Origin: STC-113 sp964553745
GTDB lineage: Bacteria; Patescibacteriota; Gracilibacteria; BD1-5; UBA2023
NCBI GenBank assembly: GCA_964553745.1
Contig: CAZKLD010000006.1
Location: forward strand, 1 to 64,000
Length of the DNA stretch: 64,000 bases
Direction of reading: 5' to 3'
Part shown: positions 38,586 through 51,064 of the stretch, piece after piece
How positions within the stretch are numbered: position 1 is the stretch's first letter
How the letters are laid out: each line of letters starts with the position of its first letter
Translations under genes and position numbers: made by a program
The notes under the pieces: generated by a model
What the model saw: the letters and a program-made list of their open reading frames with translations, nothing else
Databases searched by the model: none
Told to the model about the DNA's origin: nothing

Positions 38586-39338
38586 ATGTTATCGATTAAA
38601 ATACACGCACGATATTTAATCTTGTCCATGATGTTTATGGGCTGACTATTGGCAATCAATTCCTTGTTTGCACCATGAGCAACTCAGATAAAATCTCCAA
38701 ATCCCTCAGTTGAAAAAACACTCCTCCACAACCCTTCGCAAAACATCATTTCAAATGACATAAACGATTGTTCTCTTAATACCGATGCTTCAATCTGCCG
38801 CTTTATCTGAAACAAAGTCCATTTTTCAGATCTTAAATATGTCCCCTTGAATCTCAAGGCGGTCAAGTGAGATTATCTAACCTCATCAAAGCCTTCAAAA
38901 TTGGGAAAAGAAGCATTAGATTCTCTGATTTCTATGTCGAAAGCATTTCATAAAGAATTCTCAAAGCCGATTTTTGTTGTCAGCTCCTATCGGGATTATG
39001 CTTATCAAGCTGGAATAAAATCAAGATGATGCCCGGACAGCTTATGCGCAAAGGCATGATTCTCTGAGCATCAGACCGGCTTGGCTGTCGATCTTTTCGA
39101 GGCTTCGACCGAGAAAGATTTTCTCGATAATAAGGAGCATTCCTCCTACTTCACTTGGTTAGATGCACATGCTGCAGAATACGGATTCCATAATTCGTAT
39201 CAGAAATGAGCAAAAATCGACTGATATGATAGGGAACCATGGCATTGGAGATATCTGTGAGCCGAGCTGGCAACAAAGCTCGAAAAAGAAAATGAAAGCT
39301 TCACCCAATATTACTACAGAAAAATAAAGAGCCGCTAG
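38586..39338 (+). CDS. VanY-type D-Ala-D-Ala carboxypeptidase
   Basis: The 250-residue frame appears only with UGA as Gly. It starts with a basic n-region and a hydrophobic segment (YLILSMMFMGGLLAINSLFA), so it is secreted or membrane-anchored. The peptidase M15B domain shows KYVPLNL, VVSSYRDYAYQ, SEHQTGLAVDLFE (SxHxxGxAxD zinc ligands) and EPWHWRY. It trims the peptidoglycan stem peptide, of the organism itself or of a neighbour. The TAG stop lies inside the terminator stem. A second ATG at 38628 is a less likely start. Confidence 0.87.
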
Positions 39339-39348
39339 CGGCTCTTTA
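39328..39348. terminator. Bidirectional terminator containing the vanY stop codon
   Basis: AAAGAGCCGCTAGCGGCTCTTT is a perfect palindrome between the convergent vanY-like and valS genes. The TAG stop of the plus-strand gene is in its loop. Confidence 0.9.
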
Positions 39349-39364
39349 TTTTAATGAATGCAAT

Positions 39365-41785
39365 TTAAAGCATTATCTGGACATTGCTTTCTTCTGAGAT
39401 GGCAAATTCAACACTAGCTGATCTTGATATGGATCTGATATCGTTAGAATATTTTTTCAGGATAACAAGGTCTTCCTCGCTTCATCCGACAATTATTTTC
39501 TCACTTTCCTGTCAGTATTTTATCGAATTATCAGTCTTGAATTTCCTAGTGAGCTCAATTATTTCAAACAGCTTCTCGGCCTCTGCATCTAGCGCATCAT
39601 CTTTGTTTTCAGCATATGGGAACGCAAGATTATGAATGGATAATTCTTGCTCATATTGCCTGAAATATCATTGGTACAATTCTTCTGAGATATGCGGCAT
39701 AACCGGAGATATCAGCTTTAGGATATTCAGAAGAGCATTGTACATTCAATATTGTGAAGATTTTTTCAATATTTCTCAGTTTTCGTAGCTTCAGAAATTT
39801 GCAACCTTATCTTTTACTATTTCCAGATAGTTGTCACAGAAATCTGCCCAGAAATATTGCTCGAAACTTATTATCGCGTTTCCGATATTGAATTTATCCA
39901 GATGTTTTTTCATCTCTTTCCCGACTAGAAGGGATTTATCGATTATCCACTTATCTATCGGCTGGAGATCATTTAGGCTGAATTCAGCTTTCGCATCAAA
40001 ATCGCCTAGATTGAGTTCTGCATATCTGGCAGCATTCCAGAGTTTTGTTACGAGTTTTTTTCATTTCATTATCTCTTTTTCATCGAAGGCCATATCTTTT
40101 CCTAGAGTTCATCAGCATGCCCAATACCTGACAGAATCAGCTCAATGTTTTGCAATGAGCTCTTCTGGGGATGATCATGCATTATCCTTTGATTTGCTTA
40201 TCTTTTCTCATTTTCATGCGAGTACATGACCTGAAATCATTATGTCCTTGAATGGAATCGTTCAAGTGTGGTAATAACCCATGATGATAGTGTAGAGTGC
40301 CCAAGTCCTGATTATATCATGAGCTTGTGGCCTTAGGCTCATCGGCAATATCTTGTTTTTCAGATTGCTGTCTTCAAAGAATTCAGCATTTATCAGAGGA
40401 GTCAAGCTGCTCGTCGCCCAGGTATCAAGTACGTCCCTTTCAGGATATATATCTTCTCGAGTGTGTCATTCCGGCAGATTCTTCGGGAATGTGCTTAGGG
40501 TATTAAGAGGAAATTGTTCAGCTTCAGGCAAGATTATCTCTCAAGTCTTGCTGCTGTACCAGACGGGTATGGAGATTCAGAATTGCCTTTGTCTTGAAAT
40601 GCACCAATCCCATTTCAGGTTCTCCACCCATTCGAGATATCTTTTTTTCATATGAGACGGATGCCAGCTGATCTCTTCTCACATCTGGATCAGTTTATCC
40701 TTTATGTCGATTATCTTGATGAACCATTGCTTAACTGTCAGGATTTCAATCGGAGTTCAGCATCTTTCATGGGTTCAGACATCATGCTTGATATCCTTCG
40801 CTGCCAGGATTTTCCCTTGTTCGCGCAATCTCTCGACTATTATTTTCCTTGCCTTCTTGTGGTAGGCTCAATCAAGCTCTTCGTCTCAAGTGTTTATTAT
40901 TTTTCCGGTCTTATCAAGTATGATTTTCTCATCAAGAGAATATTTCTTAACCCAATACATATCGGTTTCGTCTCAATATGTGCAGCACATCACTGCTCCG
41001 GATCATTTTTCTATATCGACCTTATCATCCGATAATATCCTAACATTAGCTCAAAATGGCGTAATTGCATTTTTTCAGACTATATCCGAATACCTCTGAT
41101 CTTCAGGATTCACAAAAATCGCCACACAAGCAGGCATCAGTTCAGGCCTTGTTGTAGAAATTGTCAGGATTTCTCCGTTTTCCAGAGAAAATGCTACATC
41201 ATAGAACACAGAATCGAGTTCTTTTTTCTCGACTTCCGCCTGAGCGATTGCCGTCTGGCATTCAGGGCACCAAAGGGCAGGGGACTCCTTGTGATAAATT
41301 GCTCATTTCTTTATGAGGTTCAGAAATGATGTCTGGGAGACTTTTTGCACTTCCGGAGAGATTGTGGAATAGGACAAGTCCCAATCGACAGAAAAACCAA
41401 GAGACTGCCAAAGCATCTTGAATTTCTCCCTATAAGCTTTTGTGACCTTCAGGCATTCGGCATTGAATTCTTCTCTGTCCATCTCCGATCATTTCTTTCA
41501 GATTTCTTTCTCTACAAGCTTTTCTGTCGGCAATCAATTATCATCGAATCCAAACGGATAGAAAAGCTCATTTCAGTTCATCTTCTTGTATCTCGCTATC
41601 ACTTCTGCTTGCGTATAAGAAAAAATGTGTCAGATGTGAATCTTTCCCGAAACAGTCGGGGGAGGAGTGTCGATCGAATAAATCGGCTTAGAAGTTTCAG
41701 GATTGAATTTATTGGTTTTGTTCGATTCCCAGAATTCTTGCCATTTTTTCTCGCTGTCCTGAGAATATCTTAGATTGTTTTCCAT
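39365..41785 (-). CDS. valS: Valyl-tRNA synthetase
   Basis: The 806-residue product is a full-length class Ia synthetase. DTPPPTVSGKIHIGHIFSY holds the HIGH signature, GEKISKSKDN the KMSKS loop, and DWCISRQRQFG and CPEC motifs are present. PPPTVSG and the overall order fit ValS rather than IleS or LeuS. The editing domain is included (STTRPELMPACVAI). The start is ATG 41785; a longer in-frame start at 41869 would add an unconserved hydrophobic leader. It is read only with UGA as Gly. Confidence 0.95.
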
Positions 41786-42035
41786 AAAAATTTTATCAAA
41801 TATAATATTGAAAATAAAAAAATTGATTCCTGATGTGAATCTTAAAATCATATTGAAAATAAAATTCACTTCTAAGTCTCAATTTTCCATTTCAGACCCA
41901 TTCAATATAAGCAAAAATAATGAAAAATCAATGAAGAAATATCATTCTTTGGCATATGGAACTCAAAAATAAGAAAAGCCGTATCAGAACCTTTTTTATC
42001 AGTTAAAAAATTTTTGTCTCAAAGCAAATTGTGGC

Positions 42036-45000
42036 CTAATTTCTTAAACACCTTACATTTAAACCATATTCTTTACCTGTGAAATTAGAGTAATCAACTA
42101 CTGAATCACTGAATCTGAAAAAATTCGCTGTCGTTTCCCATCTTGGTGAAGATGTCCAATAATAGCTCCAACTGTAGGCTGAAGGATATGTTCCGGCCAT
42201 AGGAGTCTTGAGTGTATTCCTTATTGATGTTGCCAAGGCAGCCGAGCTTGTACAAGTGCCTCATCAGATGCTTGCACAAGCAGCAGTCCATTCTTCAATC
42301 GATGGCACATGATATCAAGCTGCACATGGTCATTGTCATTTTAGCGGCCAACTTCCGGTATTTCTTCATGCAACATATGAATTATCATTTATTCACCACT
42401 GATAATAATAACCATAAGATGCGTTTGTTAATCCTGAGATTGAAGTTCAGATATTGCAAGCGGCCCAAATCTGTCAATTTCACAGATGTATATCGGCAGC
42501 ATTGCATCATGGATAAGTGAAATCGCTGCACCCTGTTCCGCCGTATCAATATGAACAAGAATAAGTACAGCTTCAAGGGGTCATCGAATAAGCCCACCCC
42601 TGATTATTGACAGATGGCGTTCAAACCGTAAGTGTTCATAGGTTTGCAAAGCTGGGGTTGCTTGCACAGACATTCGGAACGCAAGATGCTCAAGAGTTTT
42701 CAGTATGATATCATGTAGCACACGTATATCTGCAACTATTGGAGGAAGCGGCAGTATTGTAAACTGTTGTGGAGTCTGCAGGAGTCCACGCGGTTCAGTT
42801 CCACGATTGGGAATATGAAGGAACCGAATTCCATACTGTATTTGCCGGTTTCGTATTCGGACATGTGAATGTTTTTGTGTTACTGATGCATGAGACTCAG
42901 GAGTTTTCGCTGTGATATCAAGTTGAGCACTTATATCTGCAACTAATGGAGGAAGCAGTCGTATTATATGCTGTTGTAGAGTCACCTGGAGACCAAGCTG
43001 TTCAGCCCCATGTTTGGGTATATGAGGAGACTGTATTCCATGAAGAATTTACAGGTTTACTATTCGAGCATGTGAATGTTTTCGTGTCTGATATGCAAGA
43101 GACTCAAGAGTTTTCAGTGTGATATCATGCGGCACATGCATATCTGCAGCCACTTGAGGAAGCAGCCGCATTATATGCTGTTGTCGAATCTGCAGGAGAC
43201 CAAGCGGTTCAATTCCAAGTTTGGGCATATGAGGCGACCGAATTCCATATTGTATTTGCGGGTTTGGTATTCGCACATGTGAATGTTTTTGTGTTTGGCG
43301 AACAGCTTCAGACCAAATTGCTGAGACTGGCCGTGAGGCTTGATGGTCAATTTACTGTTGTGGAACAGGTATAATTCAGGCGGGTTGCGGTTAAATTGTT
43401 GCAATCTGTTCAATGGGGGATTCCCGAAATCGTGAAAAATCCAGAAGAATTGGCCGTTGTGCTAGATCAGCAGATACTTATCGTAGCCCCGTTTGCATTT
43501 GTTCAGAAGCTTCCGCTCACAGTATAGCTATTCAGCGTACAGCTTCATGCTACGGTGGTGAAGTCAGATGAGAGGCTCGATGGTCAATTTGCAGTCGTGC
43601 TGCAAGCATATCAGACCCTGGTTGCAGATATAGCATTGCAAACGCTTCAGAATGTCTTGGATGCTGTGAAAATTCAGCTGGAATTTGCGGTAACATTCGT
43701 TCAGCATACATTTACAGTAGCTCCGTTAGCATTGGCTCAGAAGCTTCCGCTAACAGTATAGCTGTTGATGCTGCAACTTCCTGCTACGCTCGGATAATTT
43801 CAAGTCAGGCTCGACGGTCAGTTTACTGTAGTACTGCAAGTATATCCTGCTCGTGTAGCGGTTATCGTATTGCAAGCGCTTCAATAGTTCCTTGTAGCTG
43901 TGAAATTCCCCGATGCATCAGCGGTAACATTCGTTCAGCATACATTTACAGTGGCTCAATTGGCATTAGCTCAGAAGCTTCCGCTAACAGTATAGCTGTT
44001 GATGCTGCAGCTTCCTGCCACGCTACTGAAATTTGCAGACAATGATGCAGGACCATTTGTCGTAGTATTGCAAGAATATCAGGTCCTTGTTGCGCTTATA
44101 TTATTGCACACGCTTCAATGATTCCTCGAAACAGAAAAGTTTCAAGAAGAATTGGCCGTTGTGCTCGTTCAGCATACATTTACAGTGGCTCCGTTAGCAT
44201 TGGCTCAGAAGCTTCCGCTAACAGTATAGCTGTTGATGCTGCAACTTCCTGCTACGCTCGGATAATTTCAAGTCAGGCTCGACGGTCAGTTTACTGTAGT
44301 ACTGCAAGTATATCCTGCTCGCGTAGCGGTTATAGTATTGCATACGCTTCAATAGTTTCTTGTAGCTGTGAAATTCCCCGATGTATCAGCCGTGACATTG
44401 GTTCAGCAGACGCTTATCGTAGCTCCGTTAGCATTGGCTCAGAAGCTTCCGCTCACGGTGTAGCTGTTCAACGTGCAGCTTCCTGCCACTGAGGAGAAAT
44501 TCCCGGTAAGGCTCGCAGGACCGTTTGTCGTTGTGCTGCAAGTATATCATATTCTCGTCGCGGAAATATTGTTGCAAACGCTTCAATATTCTCTATTTAC
44601 GGAGAAATTTCAAACCGTATCTGCCATGACATTAATCCCGCAGACATTTATAGTGGCTCCGATTCAATCGGCTCAGAAACTTCAGCTCACATTATACATA
44701 TTTATAATACAAGCAGAAGGCGATGAAGATCATGCCGGACTTGAATATCAGACACTGCAGGGCATCTTCAGTCAATCCGAACAATAATTGTTTTCTTCGC
44801 AGATTACCTGTCATGTCCTGTTTGATGGTCAGGTTCATCAGGTCGTATAATATCAGGGCTGTGCCTCTTTACAACTTGCCTGTCATGTCAGGTCCTGGTA
44901 TTTTTCAGCTCCTCAGCATGATGTCTGGCTCACAGATCAGACATCGCTGACATAATATCATGCGCTTGCAGCGGCGCAGCCCGAATTATTCCAATAATAT

Positions 45001-46283
45001 CCTGCTTGGCAGATGAATGTGCATTGTCAAGGATTTGCATTATGCATCCACGGAATATTGAATTTTTGAATTCAGTTTGCGATACTGAAATCAGGCGCGC
45101 TTCATTGGCAGATATCTTCTTTGCACTCTCAGCCATCAAGTACATAATTTGCGGCACAATTGATATTTTCAGATCAGTATCATAGATTTCAGTTGCTGCA
45201 AGTTATGGATATGTCTGCAATTCATCCGGATATAGGCTTCGTTATATTCCTGCTTGAGTTATGATCTATTGCAGGGATATCATATCAGCCCGATCATGTT
45301 GCGCTGCAGTTAAGAGCAGTAGCAGGGGAACATGAATCATAAACATAGCTCTGATCTCAATCCAAGAATCAGTTCGTGCATTTCCTGATTAGAGGTATGC
45401 AAGTCTGGTCATATGCTACAGCCGGCGAATTGTAAGAGTTTATGAATGATCAGTTGATGACGTAGGAATTTCATAATATGCAGGAATTCTGGACAATGCT
45501 TATCTGGGTCAGAAGGCCTAGCCCTGAACCCGATATGGTTCATGAATCTGACATTGAATTTGTGAAAACTGCCGTATAGCTTCCGCTATCGGAAGCAAGA
45601 TCTATGCTTCAGGACGAATATTGCAGATTAATGGGAACTTTTGATTCATCCAATAAGACTCAGACCCTGTCTCAGACGGTGTATATGAATCTATCGGAGT
45701 AATCCGCTTCTCATGCGTATGCTTGAATCGAGGATATTCCATAATTCGAAGAGAAAAGGATCCTATTGTTAACCTCCAAGAATCAGGAAATCTGAATTTT
45801 CCTATTCTGCACATCGAGATTGTATATATAAAATGAATCATCCCGAGGATCTTTCCATGATCAGCCTATGCCTATGATGTTTTTGATATTATCTCATATG
45901 TATCATTGTTTTCAGACTCAAACCACCTCAAGATAATCATCTGGAGTCGGAAATTCTCAAGATTGGATATTCTGAAGTACAAGTCACTTGTGGATGTTTC
46001 TTATCGCAGCAATTCTAAGAGCATCCCTGGAGGCGGACTGATAATTAAGATATGCCACAAGTGCTATTATTCACAAGATGGATAAAATGATGACTATTAC
46101 CAATAGCTCGATGAGTGTGAATCATGATTTCAAATCAAAGAATCTCATTTGCAACTCGGAAGGCTTATAACTTTTTTTCGTCTTCTTTCTGCCGAATTCT
46201 AGTTGGCCCTGTGTGGCGAATATGGTTTTTTTATCTCGCTTAATGTGAGATACTTCGATGGAGGATTTTTTTTGCGCGAACAT
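42036..46283 (-). CDS. Giant prepilin-like protein with cysteine-containing repeats and a FISUMP-like C-terminus
   Basis: A 1415-residue uninterrupted frame. The prepilin signature KSGFTLIELLVIVIILSIL sits at residues 52-70, after an unusually long 53-residue leader. Residues about 80-500 are a globular and Cys-rich region. About five and a half repeats of 78 residues follow (SYTVSGSFGANANGATVNV, CGTNVTA, CNTITATR, GYTCSTT), then three ~70-residue repeats (NTKTFTC..TKPAN, TWNGTAWSPADSTTAYN, GYHTENSG). The C-terminus (WTSSP, GKEYGLNVRCLRN) looks like the Fibrobacter paralogous (FISUMP) domain. Probable role: a pilus-associated adhesin many times larger than normal pilins. Confidence 0.88.
42660..43300 (-). 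repeat. Three ~210-base tandem repeats in the giant pilin gene
   Basis: Three units each begin with the codons for N/D-TKTFTC and end at GYHTENSG. They are diverged but clearly aligned in DNA and protein. Confidence 0.8.
43300..44700 (-). repeat. Five to six 234-base tandem repeats in the giant pilin gene
   Basis: Units of 78 codons share the segment GAAGCTTCCGCTAACAGTAT on the plus strand. Units 2 and 4 are nearly identical over most of their length, which shows a recent 468-base duplication or gene conversion. Confidence 0.85.
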
Positions 46284-46303
46284 AAAATGAAAGGGTTAAT
46301 GAT

Positions 46304-46336
46304 AAAAAAAGCCGAAAGAGGAATACCTCTTTCGGC
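46304..46336 (-). terminator. Terminator upstream of the giant pilin gene
   Basis: The stem GCCGAAAGAGG / CCTCTTTCGGC is followed on the minus strand by a T-run. It ends the operon at 46496-48960. Confidence 0.88.
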
Positions 46337-46495
46337 AAGCTGCAATTTCTGCAACAGTAATTATTGATAATTCTGATGTTAAGCCAATCTTTCTGTTAAG
46401 CATAAATCTATACTTAAAAAAAATCTATTTTCGGAATAATATCATGTTTTTTCAGAAAAGCAATGTTTATCTGAAATAAAATAATACGAATAAGA

Positions 46496-48634
46496 TTATA
46501 GCTTTGTCGAAATCTGCCTGACACGCTCTTTCAGCGCAGAAATAAGATTCTTCTTCTCTCCGTTCAGATGGATTGCTTCATCATAGACTCATCTTTTCAC
46601 GATATCTCATGCCCCATGTCTGATATCAATTCATATTGCACCCAATAGGTCAGCGCTTGGCAGCTCAGACTTGCTCAGGCTATTTTGAATAGAATCAAAA
46701 ACCTTTCTGCTTTCACTGCCCAGCTTTAGGTTTGATGCTATATTTGCCAGATTAGCCTCATGTGGAATCTTACCGAACATTTCTCCTGTAATTATGGCGT
46801 TTCATAGAGTTTCAGATCGCCTCAATCTAGTATCGATCATTTTAAGCAAAGAACCGACGGCATCGGTTCCGCTGAATTGGTATTTCTCACCGATAAATGA
46901 GGCAAGATTGCTTTTATTGAAGAGTTCGCCTAGGGTTCGTACACAATCTTCATTTCACCTATTGATTATTTTTTTGCTCAATTCCAAGAAACTGCTTACC
47001 TGATCTCATTTTTGAAAATCTGGAAATGCAATTCAGTTCTTTTCGAGTACACCTTTTAATTTATCGAATCCGCCTGATTCCTCCATGCTTTTGAATCAAG
47101 TTGAAATATATTCCGTATCAATTATTCACATTCTTGGCGTATTTCATGTTTTTGCAGCCTCTTTCATCCTGCTCATGTCCGCTCATCATTTATCTGCCTT
47201 TGATATCGTCTTGGTATCTAGTCTTCTTACAAATTTCGGATCGATATTTCAGGCTTTATTCAGAAGATTGAAGCCTGGTATTTTCGCCTGAAGCACATGC
47301 TCAAGATTCACAAGCTCTTCTTTGGATAGCTTGACGCTTCAGTCGATAATACGTGCAATCTGCTCTTGAGGAAGGATTGTGGATACTCAATTAATCTTCA
47401 TAGTTATGCTATTTTTGAGTCAATATGCCTCAAGCACCCTGTGTGTCACTTCGTGCGATTTCAAATTTTTCAATTCTCCGATTATCAGATTTGCCTTAGG
47501 ATGATTCTTCAGCGGCAATCCATCAAATAGGGGAGCTCAATCACTGATATCTATTTTAACTCATAATTTGGACTCAAATTGAGCTTTATTGTAGAAAATC
47601 TTTCATTTAGTATCGATCCATGCAACGGGGTTCTCATGCTTAATGCTAGCAGGTATGTCATTGCTGAAAGTGGATTTATAGAATTCCTTAACTTCTGAGG
47701 ATATTCTTGTTCATTCTTTTGCGGCTTTTGCTTCAACGGTTTTTCAGACGACTCAAACTTCTTTTGCTCATCCAGCTCAGATCTTTTGCAGCTTTGCTCA
47801 AGAAAGTTGAGCAAATTCCTTAAGTTTGGCTGTGGCTTCTTTTATCTTTCATTTCTTATACAGTACAAGTATAGCTCATGCTAAGGCTCATAGTGTAGCC
47901 GCTCATGCAAGTCAATGTCATTCATCGGTTTTCTCATTGAGTCAGAAATCAAGTTTCTCACTGCTTCCGGGCATTAGTTCAAATCATACAGATAGTGCGA
48001 AATTCACTAGTCAATATATGTATAAAGTAGGATCCAGAGGACTTAGGGCATCTTTCATTCAGCCCATTTCCTCACTTATTCATTTGGACACGTCTTTGAC
48101 GATATTTCATAGTCCAGCCTTTACTTGCTTGGCATCAATATGTGGTTTTCATGCAAGACTAAGGGCTTTGCTGCTTATCTGCATGTAAATGTATTCATTT
48201 TCAGGTTTAGGCCTTCAATTTTGGGTAAGTTTGTCTTGAATATTCTCGAGATACGCCACCGTATCATGAATAATCGCAGATTCATTCGATCACAATTTTC
48301 ATTTATTAGCTTTTTGAACCATGGCTTCAACACGTTTTATCTCATCCCTCTTGTCGAATGCCGGAACAAATGGCTTTTCTTTGACGAATCACTTTTCTTT
48401 ATAATATTCATTTGATCATGTCGCACTGATCGGAGCTGCACCTGATCTGAAAAGCAATTTCGCTTTTGTTTGCGGAAGTGGCAGACTTTCATAAGTTTGC
48501 TTGATGGTTGCAACCGTTGCACTTACCTTTTCAGGACTGAGTCTCAATTTGCCTTTTTCACGCATAATCTGGACATCAGTTCATTTTTTCTGTTGCTCTG
48601 GTGATTTGCTGTGCTGCTCTAAATTATGAGCCAT
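46496..48634 (-). CDS. Large hypothetical protein with a Gly/Ala hydrophobic region
   Basis: The 712-residue frame uses TGA as Gly throughout. Residues 1 to about 210 are polar and helical. One hydrophobic Gly/Ala-rich segment (GLAGAATLGALAGAILVLYKKG) near residue 240 may cross the membrane. The rest is mixed helical with the pattern SHEVTHRVLE, which loosely recalls an HExxH-like helix but has a Val and Thr in the wrong places for a zinc protease. I recognise no family. It follows a 104-residue gene by 11 bases. Confidence 0.7.
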
Positions 48635-48645
48635 AATGATAAAAG

Positions 48646-48960
48646 TTAATAGGCTAAATTGCTTACTGCATCATTCACTTCCTCATTTTCATGAATTCTT
48701 TCATTCATTTCCTTGGATTTTATTGATTTCAGATTATCCATTGCTAATTCCATTTTTTCTTTTTGATCGATATCATCGAGTTTCCTATAAGAAATATCGA
48801 TCATATGCAGAACCTCATCTATCACTCCTGCTGTTACATCCATGCTGTTCACTAGGTTGTAAAGGGGCTCTGCCATTTCCCAATGTTCAAATAGCATCTC
48901 CAGCGTTTCTAGGATGACTTGTCTCTTGAGCATATATTCTTGTTTTTCTGATTCTATCAT
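48646..48960 (-). CDS. Small helical hypothetical protein
   Basis: This 104-residue acidic, all-helical protein contains no TGA codon. It lies directly upstream of the 712-residue gene and could be its partner or chaperone. No motif is recognised. The region 48961-49245 to the divergent RDD gene is AT-rich with no feature I can name. Confidence 0.65.
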   Translation of the reverse strand: MIESEKQEYMLKRQVILETLEMLFEHWEMAEPLYNLVNSMDVTAGVIDEVLHMIDISYRKLDDIDQKEKMELAMDNLKSIKSKEMNERIHENEEVNDAVSNLAY

Positions 48961-49245
48961 ATGATTCCTAAAAACCGGTTACTTTAATTATCATTTAAAT
49001 ATTAACATATTTATTAATGTTAGTCAAAAAACATTATCCTTTGCAATTGCATTTTTCCATAATAATATGGACCCCCATTTTTTAAGCTTTTTATTAGGGT
49101 TTTTTCTTGCTTTAAATTTACTTTACTTTTATGCAAATGATTAATATAATAGGTCGTACAACTTTTATGTTTTTTTAAATGGAATCTTATCTCTGTTATT
49201 TATCTGTTTACAAAAAGGAAGACTATTTAACATTAAACTTAAATT

Positions 49246-49869
49246 ATGGATCAAGAAAAAATATCAAAGATAGCGATATGGATCAAAAACAACAGCAATT
49301 ATCCTTTGGAGCAGATAAGAAGGGCTGCGATTGATTGATGAACTACTGAGGAGGAATTCAATCAGGCCTTAGATATTGCCAGGCCGAAAAAACAACTTGA
49401 ATATAAATGAGTAGGAATAAGATTCTTTGCATTTATAATCGATGTGATAATACTGGGTATATTATTATCGATATTTAAAAATATTTTCTGATGAACATAT
49501 CCTGGAGGTTGCGATTCTAGCTTTTCAATCGGGTCAACTGTTGCATTTAACTGAGTTGAGACTTTCTATGGATTGTGCTGATTCTCAGCCCAATTATTTT
49601 TCATTGCAATGATGTGCTATTATGTGCTTTCAGAATGGAAACTAGGAGGTACTCTAGGAAAACTGATGTTTTGAATGAGGGTGGTGAAAACGAATGGCGA
49701 ATACCTGGACTTGAATTCATCTTTGATAAGGAATGTCATGAGAATTATAGATTTCATACCCTTCTTCTACCTTGTAGCAGCCATATCAATATGGAATTCC
49801 AAAACAAAGCAAAGACTCTGAGACAGATTGGCAAAATCTGTTGTAGTATCAAATTTTAGCCTTAAATAA
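49246..49869 (+). CDS. RDD-family membrane protein
   Basis: This 207-residue protein starts with a 50-residue soluble helical segment, then GIRFFAFIIDVIILGILLSI with the conserved Arg and Asp of the RDD family. A second helix (LFFIAMMCYYVLSEWKLG), GGTLGKLMFGMRVVKTNG and a third helix with NVMRIIDFIPFFYLVAAI follow. It ends QRLGDRLAKSVVV, as family members do. RDD proteins are poorly characterised; some are Na+/H+ antiporters. The next gene starts 5 bases on. Confidence 0.85.
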
Positions 49870-49874
49870 ATTAT

Positions 49875-50531
49875 ATGAAAAAAATTCTCATCTTTTTGAC
49901 TTTAATTTTTTTGTTCTCTGCTAATTATGCTTTTTCAGCCTCGGATATCTCTTCTCTTGATAAAGTCAGAATCAAGCAAACGCTGCGCAATCTTGTGAAA
50001 GCTATAAATGAATGAGATTCATCTGCCGTTTCAGAATTGATCTCCTCAGAAAATAAAGAACTGGAATCTGATATACAGGACAGAGTCTCTTGAAGAATCG
50101 CTTATGAACTTGATTATAATCCATTTGATAAGCATATTGAAACAATTTCAGATGACAAGGTCAAACTAGATGCTATATTTGCAGCTGCAGGACCCGGATG
50201 GAATATAAATTGACTTTGAACTTATTTTATTCTCCAGAAAAATGGGAATAAGTGGTTTATAGCTGACACTGATTTCCATACTAAACTCTGAGCTGACTAT
50301 GTTTTCGGTATTTTCAAAAAAATAATGATATATTGAAGTCCGATTTTTATAATCATATTCTGATTCTGGATTTGGATGCTCATTGATTGCATAAAAAGAG
50401 AGTTTGATGAAAAATCAACTTGGATAATTCTATTGATATTCCTCAATGTCTTCGCTTCCATACTTTATTTCTTCATGATTAAAAGAAAGAATATCATAAG
50501 AAAGCCGCTTGTTTTTGATATAAATTTTTAA
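49875..50531 (+). CDS. Secreted/membrane protein with an NTF2-like N-terminal domain
   Basis: A cleavable-looking signal peptide (KKILIFLTLIFLFSANYAFSA) is followed by LRNLVKAINEGDSSAVSELIS, which resembles the start of an NTF2/SnoaL-like domain. Two hydrophobic helices close the 218-residue protein (IFIIIFGFWIWMLI and STWIILLIFLNVFASILYFF). It is in an operon with the RDD gene. Function is unknown. Confidence 0.65.
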
Positions 50532-50926
50532 TAAATCCTCTCAACTGCCATTACCAAATCCTTCAGAATCTTTTCTTTAATCTTTTCTTTTTCATTCAGG
50601 GTGAATTTTCACACGTAGTGCAGCCTAGGCTTCTCTGACAATTCTGATATTGCGAATTCGATATGGCATATTCAGAACCATTTGTCTTCATTATCATACC
50701 TGAACACACAATTTATAGATCTGAAAATCATCCTCTCATTGTCGGTAATCTTGATTTTCAGATTATTCTTTCAGATGATAATCGATTCTATCTTGAGGCT
50801 TTTGACCAGATTCTTCTCTATCTCAAGTTCTACGAAATCGATTGTTTTTTTCAATTCTGGCTCAAAGTCTCAGTCAAACTTTACAGTTGAATTTGATTTT
50901 TTAGTAAAATACTGCCTTATGTCCAT
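50528..50926 (-). CDS. Small hypothetical protein
   Basis: A 132-residue soluble protein with alternating strands and helices, rich in Lys and Glu. Its 3' end overlaps the stop of the convergent upstream gene by 4 bases. No motif is recognised. Confidence 0.6.
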
Positions 50927-51064
50927 ATTTTTTTTAATTTTAATTATAAGCGACATAGTAGTTAAATATGTCAAAAATCAAATATAAAAACTTTACAGTT
51001 GGTGAGATTTGATTAAATAGAGCTAAAATGCTATCATATCAATAATTTATAAATTATTTATCTT

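Noticed and set aside
38498..38866. Minus-strand frame of 122 codons over the VanY gene
   Set aside because: The plus strand encodes a peptidase with full VanY motifs; the minus frame has only a TTG start and no recognisable features.
41786..41869. Longer N-terminus for ValS from ATG 41869
   Set aside because: The added residues are hydrophobic and unlike any synthetase leader; the shorter start at 41785 matches the family.
42600..44700. Regularly spaced repeats resembling a CRISPR array
   Set aside because: Units are 210 and 234 bases, lie in one long reading frame and encode conserved protein repeats; there are no short spacers or cas genes.
47600..47640. Possible zinc-protease motif SHEVTHRVLE in the 712-residue protein
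   Set aside because: HExxH is not satisfied (HEVTH has the right spacing, but no third ligand or family context could be found), so I do not call it a protease.
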